From assembly GCA_033344775.1 (NCBI GenBank), contig JAWPMT010000004.1, forward strand, positions 1,426,001-1,490,000: 64,000 nt of DNA, in the 5' to 3' direction. Positions within the stretch are counted from its first letter, which is position 1. Every line of letters begins with the position of its first letter. A program made the translations under genes and the position numbers. A model generated the notes under the pieces. It saw only the letters and a list, made by a program, of their open reading frames with translations, did no database searches and was not told the DNA's origin. Shown here piece by piece: positions 51,911 through 61,022 of this stretch. This stretch comes from Cytophagales bacterium. Lineage in GTDB: Bacteria; Bacteroidota; Bacteroidia; Cytophagales; Cyclobacteriaceae.

Positions 51911-52031
51911 CTAAACGTCGGTGTTTTTGCTCTATAGTCTAAGGTTATTACAAAAATACTTGATTCAAGAACCAAACTAATTAAATCTGGCTCATAAGGA
52001 AATTTAATGGGGTCAAGCGGGATTATTCTTG

Positions 52032-52631
52032 CTAATGCAAGTCCTCATTGAGCAGACGAACATAATCTATGATTTCCAGCCCTTCACCCGTAACATTCGA
52101 AGCGGTGAAATATTTTGGCAGCTCCGCCCATTCCTTTTTAAGTATTTTTCGGTACTTGGCAATATTGGATTCCGTCTGGTTTTTACTCTGCTTGTCTACT
52201 TTGGTGTAGACCAGAATAAAGGGAATTTCATTCTGTCCAAGCCAGCGCATGAATTCCATGTCTACCTTTTGCGGTTCATGTCGTGAATCGATCAATAGAA
52301 ATACCAACGCAAGATTCTCTCGCTCTCGCAGGTACCGATCGATCATCTTTTTCCACTTGGCTTTTTCCGTCTTGCTGACCTGTGCCCAGCCATAACCCGG
52401 TAAGTCCACCAGGTACCATTGGTCATCGATCAAAAAATGATTGATCAGTTGGGTTTTGCCTGGCTTCCCGGAAGTTTTGGCCAGTTTTTTATTCCCTGTG
52501 ATGTGATTGATCAACGAAGACTTGCCCACATTGGACCGACCAATAAATGCATATTCAGGAACTTTTGGCGGAGGGCATTCTTCAATTTTGGAGCTACTCT
52601 TCTCAAATACAGCCGTTTTCACAGGATTCAT
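52032..52631 (-). CDS. engB: Ribosome biogenesis GTP-binding protein EngB/YsxC
   Basis: A 199-residue TRAFAC GTPase required for large ribosomal subunit assembly. The G motifs are visible: P-loop GRSNVGKSS (about 32-40), switch T in GKPGKTQLIN, DLPGYGWAQV (G3, about 75-84), and TKVDKQSK (G4, about 140-147). Length is typical. It is divergent from ubiE with about 90 bases between them, a shared regulatory region. Confidence 0.95.
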   Translation of the reverse strand: MNPVKTAVFEKSSSKIEECPPPKVPEYAFIGRSNVGKSSLINHITGNKKLAKTSGKPGKTQLINHFLIDDQWYLVDLPGYGWAQVSKTEKAKWKKMIDRYLRERENLALVFLLIDSRHEPQKVDMEFMRWLGQNEIPFILVYTKVDKQSKNQTESNIAKYRKILKKEWAELPKYFTASNVTGEGLEIIDYVRLLNEDLH

Positions 52632-52723
52632 GCCGCAAAATTAGAGGAATTTGTTCGCGATTGAGAGGAATATTCTTAACCTATGCGATGGGCTATAGGT
52701 TAATCCGTAATATTGCATGAATT

Positions 52724-53446
52724 ATGGAGATAGTGCCTTACAAGGAGCAGACCGCAGGGAAGAAAGAGCAAGTCGCCCAAATGTTCAACAACATCAGCAA
52801 GCGGTATGATTTTCTGAATCATTTTCTTAGCTTGGGGATCGACATCATGTGGCGTAAAAAAGCCATCAAGATGCTCAAGCAAGACCAACCGAAACAGATT
52901 CTGGACATAGCCACCGGAACGGGAGATTTTGCCATTGAAGCACTGGCCCTGAATCCGGAAAAAGTCATTGGAGTGGACATCTCCGAAGGCATGCTGGAAG
53001 TCGGTCGCAAGAAAATGAAGGAAAAAAAATACGACGACCGCATCGAATTACGCTCAGGGGATTCCGAAGGATTGTTGTTTGATGACAATAAGTTCGATGC
53101 AGTGATCGTTGCATTTGGCGTAAGGAATTTTGAGAATTTGGAAAAAGGATTGGCTGATATGTACAGGGTATTGAAACCCGGCGGAAAGGTAGTGGTACTG
53201 GAATTTTCCAAGCCCACGATGTTCCCTTTCAAGCAGCTGTATCAATTCTACTTCAAATATATTTTGCCATCGGTGGGGAGATTAATTTCCAAAGACCAGG
53301 CGGCTTATACATATTTGCCTGATTCTGTTCGCAATTTTCCGGATGGTAAAGACTTTTTGAACATCCTAGACAGGATAGGTTTTTTGAACACCCAATGCAG
53401 ACCCCTTACCCTCGGCATAAGTTCGATATACGTTGGCTCAAAATAA
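52724..53446 (+). CDS. ubiE: Demethylmenaquinone methyltransferase
   Basis: A 240-residue S-adenosylmethionine-dependent methyltransferase that converts demethylmenaquinone to menaquinone (ubiE/menG). The family signatures are clear: YDFLNHFLSLGIDIMWRKKA near the start, the SAM motif DIATGTGDFA (about 62-71), FGVRNFENLEKGL (about 127-139), and RVLKPGGKVVVLEFSKP. Bacteroidota use menaquinone as the respiratory quinone. The last 52 bases overlap porT, a neighbourhood often conserved in the phylum. Confidence 0.96.
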   Translation: MEIVPYKEQTAGKKEQVAQMFNNISKRYDFLNHFLSLGIDIMWRKKAIKMLKQDQPKQILDIATGTGDFAIEALALNPEKVIGVDISEGMLEVGRKKMKEKKYDDRIELRSGDSEGLLFDDNKFDAVIVAFGVRNFENLEKGLADMYRVLKPGGKVVVLEFSKPTMFPFKQLYQFYFKYILPSVGRLISKDQAAYTYLPDSVRNFPDGKDFLNILDRIGFLNTQCRPLTLGISSIYVGSK

Positions 53447-54171
53447 GCCTGGTAGCCTTAGTGCTGCTGGCCTCATTTCCATCCTGGGGACAATCATCTT
53501 CGGGGCGAACGGAAAATTTGATCCATTATGATGATGAATTCATCCACTATGGATTTGCATTTGGCGGTCATGCTTCCCGGTATGTATTTAAATACAACGA
53601 TACTTTTGTAAGTCCGTCGTTTGACTCTTTGCATTCTATTGCCAACCGGGCACTGGGTGGTTTCAAAGTTGGATTTGTCGTCAATTTCCATTTACTACAA
53701 TACCTGGACCTGCGGGTGTTACCCACCTTTGGACTCTATGAAAATGAGCTACAGTATCGGTTTACGAACGGGACCACTTTCGCTTTGTTCAAGGACGCCA
53801 CTTATTTCGAATTGCCGATCGTTTTAAAATACAAAAGCGTGCGTAGGAGAAATCACGCACTGTATGTGGTGGGTGGGGTCAGTCCATCATTGGAAGCTGC
53901 AGCTCGAGGCGATGAAGTGGCCGATGTGGAAACACTCGAAACCCGAAACTGGAACTTTGCCATTGAGACCGGGATCGGTTTCGATATTTATTTCCCACTT
54001 TTTAAGTTTTCTCCGGAAATCCGGTATTCCTGGGGGCTCAGAAACCTGCTTTCTGACAATAAAAATGATTTCAATGCGGCACTCGATAAATTGGTTCAGC
54101 ATAATTTCACCTTTTTCATCACTTTTGAGGGCGGACCCAGTTACCTCAAAAAGAGAAGACTCAGAAGATGA
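53395..54171 (+). CDS. porT: PorT-family outer membrane protein (type IX secretion)
   Basis: A 258-residue protein with signal sequence (about 1-33, ending SWGQ) and an eight-strand-type beta barrel. PorT/SprT is needed for type IX secretion in gliding and proteolytic Bacteroidota. Strand patterns such as LGGFKVGFVVNFHLLQYLDLRVLPTFGLYE and VGGVSPSLEAA fit the family, as does the position directly behind ubiE. The start lies inside ubiE; a later start would lose the signal peptide. A basic C-terminus (KKRRLRR) ends it, overlapping the next gene by 4 bases. Confidence 0.88.
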   Translation: MQTPYPRHKFDIRWLKISLVALVLLASFPSWGQSSSGRTENLIHYDDEFIHYGFAFGGHASRYVFKYNDTFVSPSFDSLHSIANRALGGFKVGFVVNFHLLQYLDLRVLPTFGLYENELQYRFTNGTTFALFKDATYFELPIVLKYKSVRRRNHALYVVGGVSPSLEAAARGDEVADVETLETRNWNFAIETGIGFDIYFPLFKFSPEIRYSWGLRNLLSDNKNDFNAALDKLVQHNFTFFITFEGGPSYLKKRRLRR

Positions 54172-54926
54172 CGAACCAAAAACCGATCGCCTTGATCACC
54201 GGTGCCTCCAGTGGTATTGGCGAGGCCGCGGCAAGATTGCTTGCACCCAGCCACCGATTGATCATTTGCGGCCGTCGCGTAGCGCGACTGACCCAACTTG
54301 CCGAAGCCTTATCATCCGACACAGACATCCATCAACTGGACTTTGATGTACGGGACCAGCAGGCGGTAGCTGAAAAAATCGCTTCCCTGCCCGAAGCATG
54401 GCAAAACATCGAAGTATTGATCAATAACGCGGGGAATGCACATGGATTAGACCCATTTCACGAAGCATCGGTGGCAGATTGGGATGCCATGATCGACATC
54501 AATGTAAAAGGATTGCTATACGTTAGCAATGCCATTACTCCCGGCATGGTCAAAAGAGAGAGAGGGCACATCATCAATATCGGATCCATTGCCGGCATAG
54601 AAGTCTATCCAAAAGGACATGTCTATTGTGCTTCTAAATTTGCCGTAGATGCGATCACACAAGGCATGCGCCAGGACCTGAATCCCTTTAACATTCGTGT
54701 CACAGAAATTAAGCCGGGTCTGGTGGAAACTGAGTTTTCGGAAGTACGCTTCAAAGGAGATGCCGATCGCGCTGCACAAGTGTACAAAGGTTTCGAACCA
54801 TTGACGGCCAATGATGTGGCGGATACAATAAGATATGCTGTGCTGGCACCTGCCCATGTGACCATCGCCGAATTGACCATATTACCAACAGCACAAGCCA
54901 GTGCTACGATCGTAAAGAAGCAATAA
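54168..54926 (+). CDS. Short-chain dehydrogenase (YdfG/serine-type)
   Basis: A 252-residue NAD(P)-dependent SDR with TGASSGIG (about 12-19), the NNAGNA motif, catalytic Ser (NIGSIAG) and YCASKFA (Tyr-x3-Lys). Near-identity to the 3-hydroxy acid/serine dehydrogenase group (IEVLINNAGNAHGLDPF, MIDINVKGLLYV) suggests oxidation of 3-hydroxy acids such as L-allo-threonine. It overlaps the porT stop by 4 bases and is followed after 10 bases by a saccharopine dehydrogenase-like gene, implying an operon. Confidence 0.9.
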   Translation: MTNQKPIALITGASSGIGEAAARLLAPSHRLIICGRRVARLTQLAEALSSDTDIHQLDFDVRDQQAVAEKIASLPEAWQNIEVLINNAGNAHGLDPFHEASVADWDAMIDINVKGLLYVSNAITPGMVKRERGHIINIGSIAGIEVYPKGHVYCASKFAVDAITQGMRQDLNPFNIRVTEIKPGLVETEFSEVRFKGDADRAAQVYKGFEPLTANDVADTIRYAVLAPAHVTIAELTILPTAQASATIVKKQ

Positions 54927-54936
54927 TCACCCCTAA

Positions 54937-56277
54937 ATGAGCCAACATATACTAATCCTGGGAGCAGGCCGCTCAGCCTCTTCATTGATCCAATACTTGC
55001 ATCAACAATCAAAATCTGAAGACTGGACCCTTACCCTGTGTGAAAAAAGTAAGGAGATCGGTCAACAACGAGTCAAAGAATTCCCCGGCATTCAACTGAC
55101 AGAATTTGATGTTTTGAATGATACCGAAGCCAATACGGCATTTGAAAAAGCGGACTTAGTCATTTCCATGCTGCCCGCATCCATGCATATACATGCTGCG
55201 AAACGCTGTGCTGCGTTAGGTATCCATATGATCACCGCCTCTTATCTCACCGAAGAGATTGAAGCGCTTTCGGCGGAGTTTGCTGCCAAAGGAAAACTGC
55301 TGTTGATGGAAATGGGATTGGATCCGGGGATTGACCACATGTCGGCCATGAAGGTTTTGGATACCATCAAAAAGGAAGGTCATGAACTGACCGGATTTGA
55401 GACATTTACCGGAGGTTTGCTGGCTGACAACACAGAGAAAGATAATCCCTGGCAATACAAGTTCACCTGGAATCCTCGCAATGTAGTGATGGCAGGAACC
55501 GGCAATGTAAAGTTTGTGCAGGAAGGAAGATTTAAATATATCCCGTACCACAAATTGTTTGGCAGAACCGAGGTGATCCACATCCCCGGTCATGGCTACT
55601 TCGAGGGTTACGCCAACCGGGACTCGTTGAAGTACCTGGACCTTTATAATCTGCGAGGCATCAAGACATTGTACCGAGGGACCCTGAGGCGATTAGGTTT
55701 CTGCAAAACCTGGGATATTTTTATTCAATTAGGCGCTACGGATGACACTTACGAAATGGAAGATGTGGCTCAAATGACCCATCGTCAGTTCATTAACTCA
55801 TTCCTATCCTACAACCCTCATGATTCAGTTGAGCTGAAACTGGCACACTACCTGAACCTCGGTTTGGAATCAGAAGAGATGTATCGTCTCAAGTGGCTGG
55901 ATCTCTTTTCCGATGATCTGATAGGGATGGATAAAGGCACTCCTGCTCAGATCCTGGAGCACATATTGAAAAAGAAGTGGACCATTGATGAGACCGATCT
56001 GGACATGATCGTGATGTGGCACAAGTTTGATTTCATCGTGGATGGCCGGCCAAAACAGATCCAATCACACATGGTCGCCATCGGTGAAGATCAAGTGAAT
56101 ACTGCCATGAGTAAAACCGTCGGACTTCCCATGGCCATCGCTGCGAAAATGCTCCTAAAAGGTGAACTCAAACTCACCGGAACACATATCCCTACGCAAG
56201 CTGAGATCTATGAGCCTGTATTGGCAGAGTTACAGGAACTTGGCTTTGACTTTCAGGAGAGAGAGACCATTTCGTAA
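54937..56277 (+). CDS. Saccharopine dehydrogenase-like oxidoreductase
   Basis: A 446-residue protein with an N-terminal Rossmann fold (GAGRSASSLIQYL, about 7-19), followed by the LYS9-type catalytic domain, with LLMEMGLDPGIDHMSAMKV and FTGGLLADNTEKDNPWQYKFTWNP typical of saccharopine reductase/dehydrogenases. In plants and fungi these act in lysine metabolism; in Bacteroidota this enzyme may serve lysine degradation or synthesis of a carboxynorspermidine-like product. It is the last gene of the ubiE-porT-SDR run. Confidence 0.85.
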   Translation: MSQHILILGAGRSASSLIQYLHQQSKSEDWTLTLCEKSKEIGQQRVKEFPGIQLTEFDVLNDTEANTAFEKADLVISMLPASMHIHAAKRCAALGIHMITASYLTEEIEALSAEFAAKGKLLLMEMGLDPGIDHMSAMKVLDTIKKEGHELTGFETFTGGLLADNTEKDNPWQYKFTWNPRNVVMAGTGNVKFVQEGRFKYIPYHKLFGRTEVIHIPGHGYFEGYANRDSLKYLDLYNLRGIKTLYRGTLRRLGFCKTWDIFIQLGATDDTYEMEDVAQMTHRQFINSFLSYNPHDSVELKLAHYLNLGLESEEMYRLKWLDLFSDDLIGMDKGTPAQILEHILKKKWTIDETDLDMIVMWHKFDFIVDGRPKQIQSHMVAIGEDQVNTAMSKTVGLPMAIAAKMLLKGELKLTGTHIPTQAEIYEPVLAELQELGFDFQERETIS

Positions 56278-56286
56278 AACATGAAC

Positions 56287-56377
56287 CCCTAACAGTAGTT
56301 TGAGACCCTGTTAGGGATAAAAACCATCACAAACCTCATAGGTCCCGAACTACCACTTCACAAAACCTATGAGGTTT
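56287..56377. terminator. Two consecutive hairpins after the saccharopine dehydrogenase gene
   Basis: CCCTAACAG pairs with CTGTTAGGG (56287-56316) and is followed by ATAAAAA. AAACCTCATAGGT (56331-56343) pairs perfectly with ACCTATGAGGTTT (56365-56377), followed by TATC. The second is a kind of hairpin that occurs widely between genes in Bacteroidota. Confidence 0.65.
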
Positions 56378-56605
56378 TATCATTTACTGCCATTTGTAAG
56401 GACACCAACGCACGACGACAGGAAATGCACTGGGTATAGGAAAGTGAAAGGTGAAGATCAATGCGTATCAGGACTCTTACGCATAGACTACTCTTATTTA
56501 GACCCTGGTAAGATCCATTCTATTACCGGGAAAGGAATTATCACAAGTATGTTTCACCACGTTACATAAGCAAAGGAATTGATTCATGCTTACTAACTTC
56601 CACCT
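56378..56605. other. Intergenic stretch with a small inverted repeat
   Basis: No gene seen. ATGCGTA (56461-56467) pairs with TACGCAT (56478-56484). The promoter of the following SDR gene must lie here, but no clear box stands out. Confidence 0.4.
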
Positions 56606-57301
56606 ATGAACAAAATTGCACTCGTCACCGGCGCCAATCGCGGAATAGGTTTTGCTGTGGCCAAAACGCTGTTGGAAAAAGATCATTCAGTGATCCTCAC
56701 CGCCAGAAGTGAAAGTTCCGGTGAGGATGCCCTGACCAAACTCGGCAATCCAGACAATCTCTATTTCCACACCCTTGATGTGAGTGATCAGCATAGTGTT
56801 GATCAGATAAGGAACTTCGTGGAGCAGAAATTCGGCCGGCTGGATGTGTTGATCAACAATGCAGGGATCAACTATGACACGTGGCAAAAGGCGGAAAACG
56901 CGGACTTGACGAATGTTCAGGAAACCCTGGATACCAATCTGCTTGGCCCCTGGCGCATGACGAATGCATTCATTCCCCTAATGAAAAAAGCCGGCTATGG
57001 CAGAATCGTTAATGTATCCAGTGGATCAGGAGCTATCTCCGGCATGTCAGGTGGCACTCCTGCTTACAGTGTTTCAAAAGCTGCCTTGAATGTCCTTACC
57101 ATCAAGTTGGGTGCAGAACTCCAGGGCACAGGACTCTTAGTAAATGCAGTTTGTCCCGGTTGGGTGAGAACGGACATGGGCGGATCCGGCGCTACCAGAA
57201 GTCCGGAGAAGGGTGCAGAATCCATCGTCTGGGCTGCGCAATTGCCGGAAAGTGGACCCAATGGAAAGTTCTTTAGGGATAAGAATGCAATTTCATTCTA
57301 G
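56606..57301 (+). CDS. Short-chain dehydrogenase (carbonyl reductase-like)
   Basis: A 231-residue NAD(P)-dependent SDR. TGANRGIG (about 8-15), NNAGIN, the catalytic NVSSGSG and YSVSKAALN (Tyr-x3-Lys) are all present, followed by CPGWVRTDMGG. The pattern is closest to plant- and animal-type carbonyl reductases that act on quinones and aldehydes. Cytoplasmic, single gene. Confidence 0.9.
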   Translation: MNKIALVTGANRGIGFAVAKTLLEKDHSVILTARSESSGEDALTKLGNPDNLYFHTLDVSDQHSVDQIRNFVEQKFGRLDVLINNAGINYDTWQKAENADLTNVQETLDTNLLGPWRMTNAFIPLMKKAGYGRIVNVSSGSGAISGMSGGTPAYSVSKAALNVLTIKLGAELQGTGLLVNAVCPGWVRTDMGGSGATRSPEKGAESIVWAAQLPESGPNGKFFRDKNAISF

Positions 57302-57442
57302 AGAGTTGTAAACTCGGACCAGCTACGGATTGGAATGAATCAACACAAAAGCTCTTAATGAGATAGCAAGGACATTTTTCGCCCATTTGAATATAGGCCG
57401 AAAAATTCCGCAATGACGCTTTTGCGGTGGAAACTCCATTTT

Positions 57443-57475
57443 ATCTATAGGCGAAAGTTGCAAACCTTCGCCAGG
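57443..57475. repeat. 33-bp repeat, copy 1
   Basis: ATCTATAGGCG followed by AAAGTTGCAAACCTTCGCCAGG. GGCGAA and TTCGCC form a hairpin. A second copy at 58611-58643 lies on the other side of the zincin-like gene in the same orientation. Confidence 0.5.
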
Positions 57476-57486
57476 GGCGTCAGGGG

Positions 57487-58488
57487 CTATTTCGAAGCCA
57501 GATCATCCAGGAGGGTCTTCACTGCTTCCTTCATATCCAACTTCCCTTCGTAATAGCGATCCAGTATGGTTCGTAAGGCTGGTGTATTGTAATTGGAAAA
57601 GACATTCTTCGTGTCGATCGTGAGCTGGTGCGACTCGTCAAAAGCAGCCAATTCCTCTTGCGTGGCTTTGCCACAGAGGTAAAACAACCATGCGTGCCAG
57701 AGTCCACGAGGGAAATCCATTTCTCGTGCTTCTGCCTGATTATATATTTCATCTCTAACCGGACTTTGATCGAACAGGTAAAGCAAATGAGTCCCTTCAT
57801 GAAACGTCGTTTCGATGAATTCACTTGTCTCATGGCCTGGATCGATGGTGGAGATCACCAGATTCATGATAGGCCTTGAACTGGAATAGGCACTGGACCA
57901 GGAGCCATAGGTTGTCAAGTCCACACGTACCTTTGTTTCAGCAGGCCAGACATTCGCAGACATTTCTTCCATTTTTCGGATCATGGCCTCCTCTATCTGG
58001 TAAATCCGCTCAATGTGTTGATCCATGATTTCCCAGTTATGAGATTCATGGAGTTGCCAGAAGTTAGACCGATAGATCGGAGCAACCCTATTCAGTATAG
58101 CCGTAAATTCCCTGGTGAATCGTGTATCTGTAATTTGGCCATTTTCAGGTTGCTTGCGAAACCAGGTCCGCATTTGCCCAAGGTCCGTTCTCAGGTCCTT
58201 AGCGACCAGTTTTTTCGTGTAATAGCTGATGGCTTGTTGTAGTATTTCCTGATCTTCTTGTGAGAGCCCTTTTCTTATCGGCGCCTCTCCAATATCAAGA
58301 AATGTCATTCCGTCTTCTTGCAAGTGTCTCAGCTGACTTCCCGAGGCCTCTTGATACAGGAAATGATGCAGGTTGATCCAGAAGTTGTTCTTGAAACTGA
58401 AATACCTGGTTTCACCATATTGTAATGGCTGCGCCAAAAGCGACAACTGAACAAAGCAACCAAACGCTACTAACCAGAAAGACTTCAT
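57487..58488 (-). CDS. Exported zincin-like protein
   Basis: A 333-residue protein with signal peptide (about 1-20, ending LLAQ). The motif H230-E-G-T-H234 within TTFHEGTHLLYLF fits the HExxH zinc site of gluzincin-type metallopeptidases, and EAREMDFPRG about 20 residues later may give the third ligand. The N-terminal part is helical and charged. No exact family was recognised. It is monocistronic and flanked by two copies of a short repeat. Confidence 0.7.
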   Translation of the reverse strand: MKSFWLVAFGCFVQLSLLAQPLQYGETRYFSFKNNFWINLHHFLYQEASGSQLRHLQEDGMTFLDIGEAPIRKGLSQEDQEILQQAISYYTKKLVAKDLRTDLGQMRTWFRKQPENGQITDTRFTREFTAILNRVAPIYRSNFWQLHESHNWEIMDQHIERIYQIEEAMIRKMEEMSANVWPAETKVRVDLTTYGSWSSAYSSSRPIMNLVISTIDPGHETSEFIETTFHEGTHLLYLFDQSPVRDEIYNQAEAREMDFPRGLWHAWLFYLCGKATQEELAAFDESHQLTIDTKNVFSNYNTPALRTILDRYYEGKLDMKEAVKTLLDDLASK

Positions 58489-58758
58489 TGATTTTGAGTA
58501 TTGATCATGAAGAAAGTTAGTGAGATCAGGATTGAATTCCTCGATTTGAATAATAATTCGATTGATAAGGAATCGGGTTATGAATCGGGGAGTTGGAAAA
58601 CTCTTAATCTATCTATAGGCGCAAGTGGCAAACTTTCACCAGGTAGGTGATCACTCGCAGACTCCCCTATGATCATAAAAGTTGTGACTTCATTTATAAA
58701 GCGCACAATGATCCAGGGAGCGCCGCGAGTGGTTTTATTAAGTCAATTCACTACCCAA
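58489..58758. other. Gene-free stretch with 33-bp repeat, copy 2
   Basis: At 58611-58643 the word ATCTATAGGCG is followed by CAAGTGGCAAACTTTCACCAGG, matching copy 1 with five substitutions. Nothing else recognisable lies between the zincin-like gene and the BlaI operators. Confidence 0.45.
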
Positions 58759-58825
58759 CTAAATTTTTAGTCAGGTTTTCTTGTTTATTCCTGACTAAGC
58801 TTTTAGTTTCGAGCTAAAGTTTTAG
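58759..58825 (+). promoter_or_regulatory. Three BlaI-type operators
   Basis: CTAAATTTTTAG (58759-58770), CTAAGCTTTTAG (58795-58806) and CTAAAGTTTTAG (58814-58825) are near-palindromic copies of CTAAnnTTTTAG, 36 and 19 bases apart, ending 16 bases before the BlaI ATG. TAGTTTCG between the last two fits a -7 box, so bound repressor would cover the promoter. Confidence 0.75.
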
Positions 58826-58841
58826 TTCAGAGAAAAATTAA

Positions 58842-59204
58842 ATGAAGGAATTAACCAAAGCAGAAGAAGAGATCATGCAGGTACTATGGGACCTGGAATC
58901 GGGATTTGTCAAAGACATTATCGCGAAGTTTCCGGAGCCTAAACCTGCTTACAGTACCATTTCTACCCTGGTGCGGATTTTGCAACAAAAGGGCTTTGTG
59001 GGACATGAAGCTCACGGGCAGTCTCACAAATATCATCCGATGATCTCCAAAGAGGAGTATACGAGCAAATTCATGACTGGATTTGTAGGCAAATATTTCA
59101 GCGGATCTTATCAGAAAATGGTGTCCTTCTTCACCAAGGAAGAAAACCTGAGTCTGAATGAATTGGAAGAGCTCCTAAAAGAACTAAAAAACAAGCAATC
59201 ATGA
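58842..59204 (+). CDS. BlaI/MecI-family repressor
   Basis: A 120-residue winged-helix repressor: LTKAEEEIMQVLWDLESGFVKDI, the recognition region YSTISTLVRILQQKGFVGHE and YHPMISKEEY match the family closely, and the last 30 residues form the dimer helix. The partner sensor protease is encoded next with a 4-base overlap. Signalling would inactivate the repressor and derepress the operon. Three matching operators lie directly upstream. Confidence 0.95.
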   Translation: MKELTKAEEEIMQVLWDLESGFVKDIIAKFPEPKPAYSTISTLVRILQQKGFVGHEAHGQSHKYHPMISKEEYTSKFMTGFVGKYFSGSYQKMVSFFTKEENLSLNELEELLKELKNKQS

Positions 59205-60949
59205 GTAATTATCTATTGGAATTGGGCGCGATCCACCTGGCACTTATCCTGGGTTATGGGGTATTGCTTCGAAAAGAACGCCAATACCAGAAGATGCGCA
59301 TCTACCTGATCGGCTCATCCTTGCTGGCGTTGATCATTCCGCTCCTGAAATTGCCCAAAATCTCTTTTGGTGAGGATCAAGCGGTAGTAGGTGCCATCGA
59401 ATTACAGCCAATGGCAGTCAATGTACTTCCCGTAGCCACCCCGGCACAAACCTCTATTTGGACACCCGAACTTTTCCTTTATATATACCTCACCATCAGC
59501 GGTTTTCTGTTACTCAAATTCCTGGCAAATATTTTCCAGATCATTCGCCTGGAACGCAAAAGCAACCATGAGCGATTTCACAACTTCCATGTTAGAAAAG
59601 TAGCACAAGTACAAGGCAGTTTTACCTTTTTCAACTGGATCTTCCTCAATGAAAAGATCAATATGGAACACGAAGATTACCACGTGATATTAAAGCATGA
59701 AAAAGCACACGTTTCGCTAGGCCACTCTTATGACTTACTGTTCCTCGAACTCTTCAAAGTGTGCTTCTGGTGGGTACCTACCATTTGGTTCCTCAACAAA
59801 GAAATTAGAAAAATACACGAGTACCAGGCCGATGCATACGCCTTGAAAACGTATCACATCGACCAGTATTCGTCTATACTGATCAGTTCAACTTTAGCCA
59901 CTCATGGATTAAGCCTGGCCAGCTCTTTCCATGATGGATTTATTTTCAAACGATTAAATGCAATGAAGCAAAAAGCAAAAACAGTCCGTCCCTGGAAGCT
60001 GGGGGCACTGACGGCTCTTGGTGCGATATTACTGATCGCATTCGCATGTAGCGAAGAAATTGATAACAACCTGAAGGAGATGGGAGAAAATAGTAGTTCC
60101 ATCACCTTTGACCAACTTCCTGCCGACATGAAGGCTGAGCTCGCCTCCTTAAAAGATGAACTCGCGTTTGTCAGCGTGGCGATTCCCGAAGACAATAATT
60201 TTGAGAAGATCGAAGCATTGAAAGAAATGGATCCCGATGCAATCCATACGCTTAACATTGACCGGGAATCTCAACGGATCTTTATCGCACTGAAGAAAGA
60301 TAGCAGGCACTTTAATTATATATCAGAAAAATCTCAAGCCGAGAGTAACTTGTTTACCCTGGTGGAAGAAGAACCTGAGTATGAGGAAGGAATGCCCGCG
60401 TTTTACAAACAGGTCGCGAGTAATATCAAATACCCCAAGGAAGCTCGTAAAAATAATATCGAAGGGATCGTGAATGTCCAATTTATAGTAGAAAAGGACG
60501 GAACGCTTTCTGAGGTAAAAGCCATCGATGGTATTGGGTATGGATGTGATGAGGAAGCGGTACGGGTGGTAAAAAGTGTGAATAAATTCAATCCTGGAAA
60601 GCAGCGAGGAAAATCCGTGAGGGTAAGGATGGTCATGCCTATACAGTTCAAAATAATGAATGAATTTGTAAGTAAAGACGGAAACCCTGGAGGGAGCATC
60701 ATTCTGGAAGAAGTCACCACGGATTACGAAAAATTCCAACTTGACGCGAAATTCGACAATGGTCAATGGACTGGAAAAATCATGAGTAGTGATCAAAAAG
60801 CACTGCCTGGCGTCAATGTTGTCGTGATTGGTACAACGCGAGGCACCGTATCCGATCTGGAAGGAAATTTCACCATCTCCGCCAGCAAAAATGAAGAATT
60901 ACAGGTAAGCTTTATCGGGTACGAAAGCATCCTGCTACAACCTGAATAA
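59201..60949 (+). CDS. BlaR1-type M56 metallopeptidase fused to TonB-type and carboxypeptidase-like domains
   Basis: A 582-residue inner membrane protein. Several helices cover the first 115 residues. The M56 zinc protease has H166-E-K-A-H170 and E207 (IHEYQAD). A further helix lies at about 265-283, followed by a periplasmic region that contains a TonB C-terminal-like domain (about 400-485, YPKEARKNNIEGIVNVQFIV and VRVRMVMPIQFK) and ends in a truncated carboxypeptidase-like regulatory domain (about 525-580, PGVNVVVIGTTRGTVSDLEG). BlaR1 proteins cut the repressor BlaI when they sense a signal; here no penicillin-binding sensor domain is present. Confidence 0.88.
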   Translation: MSNYLLELGAIHLALILGYGVLLRKERQYQKMRIYLIGSSLLALIIPLLKLPKISFGEDQAVVGAIELQPMAVNVLPVATPAQTSIWTPELFLYIYLTISGFLLLKFLANIFQIIRLERKSNHERFHNFHVRKVAQVQGSFTFFNWIFLNEKINMEHEDYHVILKHEKAHVSLGHSYDLLFLELFKVCFWWVPTIWFLNKEIRKIHEYQADAYALKTYHIDQYSSILISSTLATHGLSLASSFHDGFIFKRLNAMKQKAKTVRPWKLGALTALGAILLIAFACSEEIDNNLKEMGENSSSITFDQLPADMKAELASLKDELAFVSVAIPEDNNFEKIEALKEMDPDAIHTLNIDRESQRIFIALKKDSRHFNYISEKSQAESNLFTLVEEEPEYEEGMPAFYKQVASNIKYPKEARKNNIEGIVNVQFIVEKDGTLSEVKAIDGIGYGCDEEAVRVVKSVNKFNPGKQRGKSVRVRMVMPIQFKIMNEFVSKDGNPGGSIILEEVTTDYEKFQLDAKFDNGQWTGKIMSSDQKALPGVNVVVIGTTRGTVSDLEGNFTISASKNEELQVSFIGYESILLQPE

Positions 60950-61022
60950 AAACCCAAAGGTCAAAGTCTCAAGTTCCTATCGGGGGCTTGAGACGTTTAC
61001 TCCCTCTCAAATGCTTATGGAT

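Noticed and set aside
56369-56569. 66-codon plus-strand frame starting in the second hairpin
   Set aside because: The start lies inside a perfect hairpin and the peptide has no recognisable pattern.
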